Of a stretch of 46,878 nt of DNA, positions 8,222 to 16,067 are shown in pieces. The notes beneath the pieces are model-generated. The model saw only the letters and a list, made by a program, of their open reading frames with translations. It was not told the DNA's origin and made no database searches. Position 1 is the stretch's first letter, and each line of letters opens with the position of its first letter. Origin of the DNA: an uncultured bacterium (GTDB lineage: Bacteria > Cyanobacteriota > Vampirovibrionia > Gastranaerophilales > Gastranaerophilaceae); assembly GCA_902801985.1 (NCBI GenBank), contig CADCKD010000013.1, forward strand, positions 1 to 46,878, read 5' to 3'. Position numbers and translations under genes: made by a program.

Positions 8222-9310
8222 ATGGAAATTAAAGACGAAAAATTGTACTATATTGGCGGTGTCGTTCGTGATGAGCTTTTAGGGAAAAAAAGCTTTGATA
8301 TAGATTTGACTTATGACGGAGATGCAATAAGTTTTGCAAAAAATATCAAAGATGCCGAAATATTGCGAATTAATGAACCATTTGGTACTGTCAAAATAAA
8401 ATATAATAATGAAGAAATTGATATAGCATCAACTCGTTCTGAAATATATCCGCAAAAAGGTCATTTGCCTGTGGTAGAAAAAATCGGCTGCAGTTTAAAA
8501 GAAGATGTTTTGCGCAGAGATTTTACAATAAATGCGATGGCAAAATCCACTTTAACAGGCGAAATAATTGATTATACCGGCGGACTCGAAGATATAAAAA
8601 ATAAGAAACTTCGAGTGCTACACGATAATAGTTTTATTGATGACCCGACAAGAATTGTTCGTGCTTTAAAATTCTCTGTTCGATTTGGTTTTGATTTGGA
8701 TGAACATACACAAAAACTTCAAGAGTCTTATCTTGCAAATATAAATTATGATATGTCATATAAGCGTTTGCAAAAAGAGTTAAAAGAAACTTTTGATTTG
8801 AATATTTGGGCTGCTTTTGATAAGTTTGTAGAACAAAAAATATATAAATTGCTTGCTTTGCAAGATTTTTCTCTGCCCTCGTATGATTTTTCAAAACTGA
8901 TAGAAGAATATAAACCAGAGAATATTTGGATTATTTATATCGGTTTATTGCCGGAAATTTCCAATCTTCCGTTAACGAAAGCTGAAGTAAAAATTGTTGA
9001 GGCTTACAATGCGATAAGCCTTAGTTCTGATGCTGAAGATTACGAAGTTTATAAAACGTTTAAAAATATTCCTATTGAATCTGTAATTATGTATTCTGTG
9101 AAGAATTCAAAATTAGTTGAGAATTATTTGTCAAAGTTAAAAGATATTGAATTGCAAATAAGCGGAAATGATATTCAAAGTCTGGGTATTGCCCCAAGCG
9201 AAAAATACCAGCAATGTTTTGACTATGTATTAAAAGAAAAAATTTCATCACCGAATATGAAATTTGAAGATGAAATTTCTTTAGCACGAGAATTTTTTAG
9301 TATTAATTAA
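8222..9310 (+). CDS. cca: CCA tRNA nucleotidyltransferase / poly(A) polymerase family
   Basis: Adds or repairs the 3' CCA of tRNAs using CTP and ATP. The 362-residue class II nucleotidyltransferase has GGVVRD at 12-17, the metal-binding pair Asp26 and Asp28 in FDIDL, RRDFTINAMA at 98-107 and the DPTRIVRALKFSVRFGF ligand-recognition region. It is shorter than enzymes with an HD domain and appears to lack one. Sequence alone does not separate CCA-adding from A-adding or poly(A) enzymes. CCA addition is needed here at least for the tRNA-Ser, whose gene has no CCA. The start ATG is six bases after a TAAAAT box, suggesting leaderless expression. map follows after 35 nt. Confidence 0.88.
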   Translation: MEIKDEKLYYIGGVVRDELLGKKSFDIDLTYDGDAISFAKNIKDAEILRINEPFGTVKIKYNNEEIDIASTRSEIYPQKGHLPVVEKIGCSLKEDVLRRDFTINAMAKSTLTGEIIDYTGGLEDIKNKKLRVLHDNSFIDDPTRIVRALKFSVRFGFDLDEHTQKLQESYLANINYDMSYKRLQKELKETFDLNIWAAFDKFVEQKIYKLLALQDFSLPSYDFSKLIEEYKPENIWIIYIGLLPEISNLPLTKAEVKIVEAYNAISLSSDAEDYEVYKTFKNIPIESVIMYSVKNSKLVENYLSKLKDIELQISGNDIQSLGIAPSEKYQQCFDYVLKEKISSPNMKFEDEISLAREFFSIN

Positions 9311-9345
9311 GGGTTTTGTGCTATTATTTAGTCAAGGAGAGAATT

Positions 9346-10092
9346 ATGATAAACAGAAAATCACGAGATGAAATAAAAAAAATGATACATGCAGGGCATA
9401 TAGTTGCTTTAGTGCATGAAAAAATGAAAGAAGTTTTAGAGCCGGGAATTTCGACCAAAGAACTCGATAATTATGCAATGAAGGTTATAAAAGAAAATCG
9501 TGCAATACCTACATTTTTAGGCTATTCAGGCTTTCCGGCATCTATTTGTACATCAATTAATGACCAAGTTGTCCATGGTATTCCGTCAGAAGATGTTATT
9601 GTAAAAGAGGGTGATATCATTGCAATAGATGTTGGAGCTACATATGGCGGTATGGTGGGCGATAGTGCTTGGTCTTATGAAGTTGGAAAAGTATCAGATG
9701 AAGTGCATAAGTTGATGCTTACAACGGAAGAATCTTTGTATGCAGGAATTGCGCAAATGAAGCCAGGCAATGTTCTTGATGATATTTCAAAAGCAATAGA
9801 AGAAGTTGCTGTAAAAGGCGGATATGGAATTGTTCGTCAATATGGCGGTCACGGAGTTGGACATGTTATGCATGAGGATCCGTTTTTGTACAATTACAGC
9901 GTAGGGGATAGAACTTTAATCAAATCTAACATGGCAATAGCGATTGAGCCGATGTTGAATTTAGGCGGGGATGATGTTGTTGTTGCATCTGACGGTTGGA
10001 CAGTAAGTACTGCAGACGGAAAACCATCAGCACATTTTGAACACACAGTTATTGCAACTGATGACGGCCCGATTATTACAACAAAATTGTAG
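9346..10092 (+). CDS. map: Methionine aminopeptidase, type I
   Basis: Removes the initiator methionine from new proteins in the cytoplasm. The 248-residue protein carries the five expected metal ligands, Asp95, Asp106, His169, Glu201 and Glu232, spaced almost as in the E. coli enzyme, plus His77 in VVHGIP. There is no N-terminal zinc or SH3 extension, so it is the short type Ia. The start is the ATG at 9346, because AAGGAGAG sits five bases upstream; an ATG ten codons earlier lacks any ribosome site. It lies between cca and an unknown gene on the same strand with short gaps, a likely operon. Essential and conserved; confidence is high. Confidence 0.96.
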   Translation: MINRKSRDEIKKMIHAGHIVALVHEKMKEVLEPGISTKELDNYAMKVIKENRAIPTFLGYSGFPASICTSINDQVVHGIPSEDVIVKEGDIIAIDVGATYGGMVGDSAWSYEVGKVSDEVHKLMLTTEESLYAGIAQMKPGNVLDDISKAIEEVAVKGGYGIVRQYGGHGVGHVMHEDPFLYNYSVGDRTLIKSNMAIAIEPMLNLGGDDVVVASDGWTVSTADGKPSAHFEHTVIATDDGPIITTKL

Positions 10093-10107
10093 GAGAATTT
10101 ATAAATA

Positions 10108-10770
10108 ATGAATTATTATATAGGTTTATCTTTAGCGTCAAGTTCGGGGATGGATTCAGGTGTTGCCGTTGTTGATGAGGAAAATAATTTAATTTTACTT
10201 GATAAACTTTATAAGATGGATGATATAATTTATTTTTTTGAGAACTTTAGCTCTTTGAAAAATTCCAAAATATGCGTCTCTGTTCCTTATGACAGGACTA
10301 TGCTGGAGGGTAAATGGAGAATTCTTGGCAAATCTTATCAAGCGGTTGCGACAAATGAAAATATTCCAAACCGTGATAATTGGACTCAAAGACATTCCAC
10401 AAGAGGTTCGGAATATTTTAAAAGTTTGACGGAAAAAGGAATTACGGTCACCCGTTTTGATATATATATGACAAGACAGAGTTTGCATCTGAATTCTTGT
10501 TATAAAGACAGATCTCCTGCTGATTGTAAATTTCTTCAACAAGCATTAAAATATGAATGGGGGTTTGCGGATTTGCCGTCAAATATGATGCCGATGTCGC
10601 ATATGGAAGCAATATTAGGCGCAATTTTGGCCAAAGAAAATGAAAAAAATCCTCAAAAAATGCGAACTCTATACACATTCAGGGAGTTGGATGTTATTGA
10701 TATCAAAGAAATTCTTAATATTTCTTCTGATGTTTATAACTTTGAAAACGAATGTGCAATTTCAAATTAG
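10108..10770 (+). CDS. Uncharacterised protein, possible RNase H-like (DUF429-type) fold
   Basis: 220 residues with no signal peptide or membrane helix. The N-terminus (YIGLSLASSSGMDSGVAVVDEENN) has the look of the first strand and turn of an RNase H/actin-like fold, as in DUF429 proteins. A second hydrophobic strand with acidic or polar ends follows (ICVSVPYDRT near 53). A His/Arg-rich middle (RDNWTQRHSTRGSEYF) and a helical segment with SHMEAILGAILA near 170 follow. The fold assignment is inference and I cannot place catalytic acids with confidence. GGAG lies 12 bases before the ATG, a rather long spacing. It sits 15 nt after map and 12 nt before a TPR membrane protein, so the three are probably cotranscribed. 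No function can be given. Confidence 0.7.
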   Translation: MNYYIGLSLASSSGMDSGVAVVDEENNLILLDKLYKMDDIIYFFENFSSLKNSKICVSVPYDRTMLEGKWRILGKSYQAVATNENIPNRDNWTQRHSTRGSEYFKSLTEKGITVTRFDIYMTRQSLHLNSCYKDRSPADCKFLQQALKYEWGFADLPSNMMPMSHMEAILGAILAKENEKNPQKMRTLYTFRELDVIDIKEILNISSDVYNFENECAISN

Positions 10771-10782
10771 GTATGAGTATTT

Positions 10783-11994
10783 ATGAAATTAAAAACTATA
10801 TTATATAAATTAGGCGATACACATTTATTTTATACAGACAAATCCGGCAATTCCGTATTTAAAAACTATAATTTATTTTCAGATGACGGTTGTCTTTATA
10901 AAACAAAATATTCTATGCCTGAGGTGGGTAAGGTTTTAGAGTATAGATTTGATTTAAATCGTTATGCAAATTTCGCAAAAATATTAGCATTCATATTGGT
11001 ATATTTGATATTTATTCGTATGCGATTGTCGTTATTTAGTGTAATTTTAGCCATATCATTGTTTTTTGCTTTGTGCTTCGTTTTTCGATTAGTGTGTGGA
11101 TATTTTTATGATAGGAAATTATTGATTACTTTTGGCTCATACAAGCTTATAAATTTTGAACCGCAATTGTCCCCTGAAAAAAAGAAAGAGTATGCTGCCA
11201 ATTATAGATCTATGCTTATTTTAGCTATGAGTGCACTTTTTATACTAATGCTGCCTGCGCTGGTGATGTATGGTTTTATAAGACTGAATGTCCGTTCTCA
11301 AAAACCTAATTTTAAAGCTATTGTTCAGGTTTCAAAAATGTATACAAAAATTTATCCTAAAACTCCTTTAGTTTATGACATAAGCGCCTATGCACGTTAT
11401 GCAACGGAGGACTATGAGGGTGCATTGAAAGATTATGAAACAATATTTAAAATTACCGGCAAAAATTTTGAATCTCGAGATTTAACCCGTTTTGCTAATG
11501 TATTATTTCTGGGCAAACGTATATATGGTGCTCAAGAAGCTGTTGATAAATTTAATGAATACACTACCGAAAAAAGTACTTCGCTTTTCGAACAATCTCA
11601 GCTTTTATGGATAAAATCCATGTTCAGTGTAAAGAACGATGTAATTGATGCGATTGAACAAGATTATGAGGATTTATTAATTTCTATACCTGAATCTGAT
11701 TTAAAAAATAAATTTTATATATTATGTGACAAGGCTTATATGTATTACTTGATGGATGAATACGAATTTGCAGTGCGCACATACGATAAAGCTATTGCTC
11801 TGGCTATGCAAATAGGTGGAGTGAGCCAGGCAGAAATAAATAATTTGTACGCAGAACGCGGATATACAAGGACGAAATTAAAAGATCTTCCGGGGGCGAA
11901 AGACGATTTTGAGCAATCAAGATATTCTCAAGATGAACTGCCAAATCATGAACCAAAAGAAGCCGGACAAGGGTTTATTATAGACAAATTTTAA
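10783..11994 (+). CDS. Membrane-anchored TPR protein of unknown function
   Basis: 403 residues. A short cytoplasmic N-terminus of about 65 residues is followed by a hydrophobic pair near 66-105 (ILAFILVYLIFIRM, LFSVILAISLFFALCFVF) and a third membrane segment near 142-165 (LILAMSALFILMLPALVMYGF). The C-terminal 230 residues contain tetratricopeptide-like helix pairs (YARYATEDYEGALKDYETIF near 200, ADKAYMYYLMDEYEFAVRTYDKAIALA near 330 and a last one near 375). Proteins of this kind usually scaffold complexes at the membrane; the partner is not recognisable. It is probably the last gene of the cca-map run, ending one base before the stop of the convergent HD-domain gene. Confidence 0.75.
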   Translation: MKLKTILYKLGDTHLFYTDKSGNSVFKNYNLFSDDGCLYKTKYSMPEVGKVLEYRFDLNRYANFAKILAFILVYLIFIRMRLSLFSVILAISLFFALCFVFRLVCGYFYDRKLLITFGSYKLINFEPQLSPEKKKEYAANYRSMLILAMSALFILMLPALVMYGFIRLNVRSQKPNFKAIVQVSKMYTKIYPKTPLVYDISAYARYATEDYEGALKDYETIFKITGKNFESRDLTRFANVLFLGKRIYGAQEAVDKFNEYTTEKSTSLFEQSQLLWIKSMFSVKNDVIDAIEQDYEDLLISIPESDLKNKFYILCDKAYMYYLMDEYEFAVRTYDKAIALAMQIGGVSQAEINNLYAERGYTRTKLKDLPGAKDDFEQSRYSQDELPNHEPKEAGQGFIIDKF

Positions 11995-11995
11995 A

Positions 11996-12802
11996 TTACA
12001 AATAGCATTTGCGTTCTTCGCCTTCCACTCCGGCGTATAATTCAACGTATTTTTTTGCAGGACTTGCATTTATTTTTTCCAATAAAACTTCTTCTATTTG
12101 GAAAAATCCTACTTCTGCGGTCATTTCTATATCAATTTTAATAGGTAATCTTTCACCGTGGTGAATACCTATCCATTTAATAGCATTTGCCGAATATTTG
12201 TGGATATCTCCGACTTTTGGAGTTGTATTTATAGCCAAAGGAATTCTTGCTCTCCCTTTTGTCATATCACATCCGTCTGCAATTAATAAAATGCCTGCTT
12301 CTGTGGAATGAATTTTGTGGGAAGACATATGCCCAATAATAGCTTCTGTTGCCATTGCTTTTATTACCACACGTTTATGAAGATCATCAGGGAAAAGGTG
12401 CGTTAAAGCTCTTTGAATTATCGGTTGAGCAAGGAGGGCAGACATTTCTTCGTGGCTTTGACGCCCGATAGACATACCCATATCGTGCATCAATCCTGCT
12501 AATATCACAGCACACATACTATCTTCAAAAGTCCCTACTTCTTCCTCTTCTAAAGATGTTTTTATTCCGAAGTCGTGTAAGATATTTAGCATTTTTATTG
12601 CATTATTGACAACCTGCCTCATATGCACAGGACCGTGGTCATTGTATCCTAATCTCTTTATCGAAACGTTATTTGCGTACTCTTGAATTTCTTGTAATTC
12701 TTCATCATTAAACAGATAATTAACCAACTCTAAACATATTGGTCTGTCTTTTAACCGATTTAAAATTTTGGTTTCTGTTGCCATTTCTTTTACTGATTTC
12801 AT
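11996..12802 (-). CDS. HD-domain metal-dependent phosphohydrolase
   Basis: 268 residues with a clear HD fold: His in NDHGPVHMRQV, the HD pair in LAGLMHDMGMSIGRQSHEE, a following His in IIGHMSSH and Asp in LLIADGCDMTKGRAR. Such enzymes hydrolyse phosphate mono- or diesters such as nucleotides or cyclic dinucleotides; the substrate cannot be read from sequence. The C-terminal domain (IDIEMTAEVGFFQIEEVLLEKI) looks like a small alpha-beta sensing or dimer module. The start is the ATG at 12802, because AGGAAGGA lies eight bases upstream; a longer frame reaching 12901 has no ribosome site and a poor N-terminus. It ends tail to tail with the TPR membrane gene, one base apart. Confidence 0.82.
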   Translation of the reverse strand: MKSVKEMATETKILNRLKDRPICLELVNYLFNDEELQEIQEYANNVSIKRLGYNDHGPVHMRQVVNNAIKMLNILHDFGIKTSLEEEEVGTFEDSMCAVILAGLMHDMGMSIGRQSHEEMSALLAQPIIQRALTHLFPDDLHKRVVIKAMATEAIIGHMSSHKIHSTEAGILLIADGCDMTKGRARIPLAINTTPKVGDIHKYSANAIKWIGIHHGERLPIKIDIEMTAEVGFFQIEEVLLEKINASPAKKYVELYAGVEGEERKCYL

Positions 12803-12945
12803 TAGATTAAATCCTTCCTGTGCTATATTTATATAATAACCTATATTTTGAAAAAAGTTAAGTGTTTTATTAAAAAAGCAAATAAATTTCCCTTTTCTCA
12901 ATATTTGTTGTAATCTTATATTGTAACCCTAAATTAAAAGATGTA

Positions 12946-14250
12946 ATGAAAAGATTTTTGGTATTTTTTATTTTAATATTATGTATAAATTCCCCTGCAT
13001 TTGCCGTGGATGAAGTTGATTTGGAATTTGACAGAGATTTTCAAAAACATTCTTTAAATATTGTTTCAACGGAAGAACTTGCGGCAAAAAGTAAAGAAGA
13101 TCTGTCCGAATCCGTTGATGACGAACCAAAAGATGTAGAGGATATTGATATATTAAATTTGCCCCTGCCGGAAATTGTTGTAACAGAAGAAACCGCTCCG
13201 CTTACTTTTTATTCCAAAATTCAAAAAGAAATTACAAAAACTATGAAGGATATTTATAAACTTCCGATAGAAGATACTGAAACGATTACTCCTTTATTTA
13301 AAGAAAGACTTACTGCGCATTATGCAAAAGGTCCTATTTCAAGTTTGTATACAAGAGCGATTGTTCAAAGTAATTTTGATTTATTTATGCCGCAAGATGG
13401 TGATGAGTACGGAAAATTTAATGTTAATTTAGTAAACGTGTTATTCGATGCGAAAACAAGAAGCGGCAAAGATATGTTTAGGGTTATGATAGATCCTTCT
13501 CACCAACATAATTTATCTTTTATGCAAAACTTTTTTAAAGATTTATTTATTGAAACAAAAAGAATTCCTCACCATTCGATTTTAATCGGTAATTCTCGTG
13601 TCGGAACAGGTTTAGAAGGTTTGCAATCTGCGTATACGCTTCCTTTTATGTTCAGATCTCAGATTTCCAGAAATTTTTCTAATGTAAGAAAAATCGGAGT
13701 TCGTGTCAGGGGGGATTATAAATATGTTGATTATGATTTTGGCGGATACAGTTCGGATACATTTTTTACGGATTTTATGCCGGGAGGTGAATTTAACAGT
13801 TGGGTTGAAGTTAAACCTTTTGCCAAAACTAAAGGTAAATATGGGGATTTGAGAACCGGTACAGGTATTTCAGCCGGTAAAAGGAACTCAACGGGTTATG
13901 TAGTTGGAGGAGTAGGGTTAAAATACTCATACAAAAAAATGTGGACTCAAATGGAATATTCTGTTGCCAACGGTTCAAATGGAGCGACAGGTTTAAGTTC
14001 AAAACACCGCCAGGGCTGGTATGTCACTTTAGGGTGTAAACTAACTAAAAAACTGGAATTTTTGGCTCGTTATGATGAATTTGATCCGGATAAATCTGTT
14101 GGTCACAATAATAGAAAAGAGTATACGACAGGTATAAATTATTATATTAAGGGACAGGCTCTAAAACTTGTTTTGAATTACATATACTGCCATAATAAAG
14201 GTCTTTCAAACAGTCACAGATTTATGGTTGGAGCTCAGATAGCAATATAG
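12946..14250 (+). CDS. Exported protein with probable outer-membrane beta-barrel
   Basis: 434 residues. A signal peptide is clear (residues 1-20, ending in SPAFA-V). An acidic, poorly ordered stretch to about residue 75 is followed by a helical piece (FYSKIQKEITKTMKDIYKL). From about 130 to the end there are alternating short amphipathic strands with aromatic residues and Gly/Asn turns, for example RKIGVRVRGDYKYVDYDFGGY, GGVGLKYSYKKMWTQMEYSVANG and LKLVLNYIYCHNKG, ending in RFMVGAQIAI. This pattern suits a 12-16 strand outer-membrane barrel such as a porin-like channel, but no family is recognised. The ATG at 12946 has only a weak ribosome site. It is divergent from the HD-domain gene. Function unknown. 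Confidence 0.75.
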   Translation: MKRFLVFFILILCINSPAFAVDEVDLEFDRDFQKHSLNIVSTEELAAKSKEDLSESVDDEPKDVEDIDILNLPLPEIVVTEETAPLTFYSKIQKEITKTMKDIYKLPIEDTETITPLFKERLTAHYAKGPISSLYTRAIVQSNFDLFMPQDGDEYGKFNVNLVNVLFDAKTRSGKDMFRVMIDPSHQHNLSFMQNFFKDLFIETKRIPHHSILIGNSRVGTGLEGLQSAYTLPFMFRSQISRNFSNVRKIGVRVRGDYKYVDYDFGGYSSDTFFTDFMPGGEFNSWVEVKPFAKTKGKYGDLRTGTGISAGKRNSTGYVVGGVGLKYSYKKMWTQMEYSVANGSNGATGLSSKHRQGWYVTLGCKLTKKLEFLARYDEFDPDKSVGHNNRKEYTTGINYYIKGQALKLVLNYIYCHNKGLSNSHRFMVGAQIAI

Positions 14251-14256
14251 AAAAAG

Positions 14257-14285
14257 AAAGAGAAAGGTTATACTTTCTCTTTGTA
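14257..14285 (+). terminator. Weak terminator after the exported barrel-like protein
   Basis: A perfect 10-bp hairpin AAAGAGAAAG / CTTTCTCTTT (14257-14282) lies a few bases after the stop codon. The following U-tract is short, so termination may be leaky. Confidence 0.5.
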
Positions 14286-14392
14286 ATGTACAGTTATTAG
14301 TTTATTGTGGGTTGTAAAATAAGGTTTGTTAACTGCACCTAACACTATAGCTATAAAAAATAATTTAAGTTAATACATATATACTCCTAAGT

Positions 14393-14803
14393 TTAATCAT
14401 CTGATGAATTTTGTTCTTTCAGATATATTTCCGTAAAATTCGATATTTTGTTAATTATATTTTCCGAAATTATGTGTTCTATTTTGCAAGCATTTTCACT
14501 TGCTTCCTTTTTATTTATTTCTAACACTTTTTCAAAAAAAAGTTCAAGGATATGATGTTTATTATAGACTTTTTGTGCTTCTGTTATACCGGTTTTTGTT
14601 ATAGAGATTGCCTCATAGCTGTTATAATTTATAAGTTTTTTACTGACAAGTCTTGCCAATGCTTCTGAAACAGAAGCTCTTGATACATTTAGTTCTCTGG
14701 CAAGTTGTGCCCCTTTTAAAGGTTTATTATTAAGGTGAGCAACGTATATTGCCTCTAAATAGTCTTCAAGTCCTGATGTTAAGTTTTTTTCTTCTATAAC
14801 CAT
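14393..14803 (-). CDS. DtxR/MntR family metal-dependent repressor
   Basis: 136-residue transcription factor. An N-terminal winged helix (EDYLEAIYVAHLNNKPLKGAQLARELNVSRASVSEALARLVSKKLI, about 13-60) is followed by the helical dimer and metal-binding domain with HHILELFFEKVL and CKIEHIISENI. There is no SH3-like third domain, so it is MntR-sized rather than DtxR-sized. Family knowledge predicts Mn2+ (or Fe2+) dependent repression of metal transporters, none of which is in the window. AAGGA lies six bases before the ATG. Its own promoter is near consensus, and a palindrome fills the spacer, arguing for self-regulation. Whether it senses manganese or iron cannot be told from sequence. Confidence 0.88.
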   Translation of the reverse strand: MVIEEKNLTSGLEDYLEAIYVAHLNNKPLKGAQLARELNVSRASVSEALARLVSKKLINYNSYEAISITKTGITEAQKVYNKHHILELFFEKVLEINKKEASENACKIEHIISENIINKISNFTEIYLKEQNSSDD

Positions 14804-14822
14804 ACTTATCCTTTACTTGTTT

Positions 14823-14851
14823 ATTGTAAGGCATGCCTAACAATTTGTCAA
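14823..14851 (-). promoter_or_regulatory. mntR-like promoter with palindromic operator
   Basis: On the minus strand: TTGACA (complement of 14846-14851), 17-nt spacer, TACAAT (complement of 14823-14828). A 22-bp near-palindrome at 14823-14844 centred on AGGCATGCCT covers the -10 box and nearly all of the spacer, with a single mismatched pair. The position is ideal for steric repression, and the core resembles DtxR/MntR-type boxes with AGGC half-sites. Confidence 0.75.
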
Positions 14852-14859
14852 GAAAAAAT

Positions 14860-14950
14860 TTGACGATAAAAAAAACAGGCTGCATAATGTCGGTGATGTC
14901 TCTTTTACTGAACTAATCCTGCTGTTACTCCTTTGGGCAGGATTTTTTTT
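14860..14950 (+). ncRNA. Candidate small RNA or orphan transcript ending in a strong terminator
   Basis: No coding frame fits here, yet the plus strand has a hairpin AATCCTGC / GCAGGATT (14915-14944) followed by eight T: a typical intrinsic terminator with no gene in front. Upstream, TTGACG (from 14860) with an ATAATG about 18 nt later could be a promoter, giving an RNA of roughly 55 nt. This is inference; the family is not recognised. Confidence 0.35.
14914..14950 (+). terminator. Plus-strand intrinsic terminator without an obvious gene
   Basis: 8-bp GC-rich stem AATCCTGC/GCAGGATT with a 14-nt loop and a run of eight T. On the minus strand there would be an A-run, so it acts only on plus-strand transcription, where no gene precedes it. 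Confidence 0.7.
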
Positions 14951-14984
14951 GAGCAAATAAAAAGCCGGAAAATATATTCCGGCT
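14950..14984 (-). terminator. Terminator of the Gly/Met/Cys-rich protein gene
   Basis: Perfect 8-bp stem AGCCGGAA / TTCCGGCT (14963-14984), with a T-rich tract on the minus strand. It lies about 50 nt past the stop of the gene at 15033-15896. Confidence 0.8.
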
Positions 14985-15032
14985 GTGGGTTTTACACTAT
15001 TTATACTTCACACTAGGTTAATTATTTCGTTT

Positions 15033-15896
15033 TTAATCGGCTGATGATGTCATCTTGCCTGTTATAAATGCCAGAGCCATAGCTGCAGCGCCTGCAATTA
15101 AGCCGATTTTTCCTGCTTTACCTTTTAGTGCAGCTTTTGCTCCGTTTGTAATTGTTTTTGTATTGGCTGCTATAAATTTAGTTAATCCGTAAGCTATTCC
15201 GCCAACTGTTGCCGCACCTGCAACTCGGCCTATGTTTTGTTTTGCTTTTTCACCTGTCGGAACTGATTGGCCTGTAATTTTTGCAATGTTGTCTTCTGCG
15301 GAATTTATTGCGTATAAGCCTAATGTTAATGCTTGGATAAAGCCTTGAACTTCTGAACTGTGTCCGTGTTCTCTTAGGTCTTGGATTAAACTCCTGCCGC
15401 TAATTTGGTTATACATCGCAAGTGCTCTGCTGTTGATTTCTTCTTTTGTTCCGTCGCCATACGTATGTTTTACACTTTCAATGTATTTGTTATATGCTTC
15501 TACAATCTGATCTTGTTCGTTATGTTCTATTTTATCTTTCAAATTTTCAGCGTGTTCGCGTATTGCTTCCATTGGGCCATTGATTTGTAAATCTGCGTTG
15601 CGCTGCATTTTTTGCTGATCTATGTTGTATTGATTATAAAACTGTTGGTATTCTTTCATATTATTGAAGTAATTTTGTGTTGAATACCCTGTACCTGTTC
15701 CGCTGCACCCTCCGAATGGTAACGGCCCGAATATACTTCCGTTCATTCCCATTGGGTTGCCGCACATTCCCATACCCATAGGATACATGCTGTAATCAAT
15801 ATCCAAATAGTCAAAATCTGAACCACAACATGACATTGCATAAGGATTATATTGGAATGTTCCTACCGGTTGTGTTGCGCATATGTTACTTGACAT
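15033..15896 (-). CDS. Unknown protein with Gly/Met/Cys-rich N-terminus and hydrophobic C-terminus
   Basis: 287 residues, no family recognised. Residues 1-80 are rich in Gly, Met, Cys, Tyr and Pro, with GMGMCGNPMGMNG as the core; this resembles neither a signal peptide nor a folded domain. Residues 80-165 look helical and charged (NNMKEYQQFYNQYNIDQQKMQ, AIREHAENLKDKIEHNEQDQ), with coiled-coil character. The end carries two glycine-rich hydrophobic stretches (GAATVGGIAYGLTKFIAA near 230, IGLIAGAAAMALAFITG near 268) that could insert in a membrane. The start is the ATG at 15896, preceded by GGAGG five bases upstream; a codon four triplets earlier overlaps that site. It is monocistronic with its own terminator. 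The Met/Cys-rich head might bind metal and a DtxR/MntR-type regulator lies next door, but a link is speculative. Confidence 0.75.
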   Translation of the reverse strand: MSSNICATQPVGTFQYNPYAMSCCGSDFDYLDIDYSMYPMGMGMCGNPMGMNGSIFGPLPFGGCSGTGTGYSTQNYFNNMKEYQQFYNQYNIDQQKMQRNADLQINGPMEAIREHAENLKDKIEHNEQDQIVEAYNKYIESVKHTYGDGTKEEINSRALAMYNQISGRSLIQDLREHGHSSEVQGFIQALTLGLYAINSAEDNIAKITGQSVPTGEKAKQNIGRVAGAATVGGIAYGLTKFIAANTKTITNGAKAALKGKAGKIGLIAGAAAMALAFITGKMTSSAD

Positions 15897-16067
15897 ACTA
15901 ACCTCCAAAATAAATTAACCTTTAACCTACCTTACTTATATAAAAAAATTTGTTCTTCAATAATTGCTTAACTTAAAAAATATTGTAAAGATTTTGTTAC
16001 ATTATTTGGTTGATGTATTAAAGCTGAAAATAATTTATTATAAGTCTGTATAACGAGGTATTGTCTT

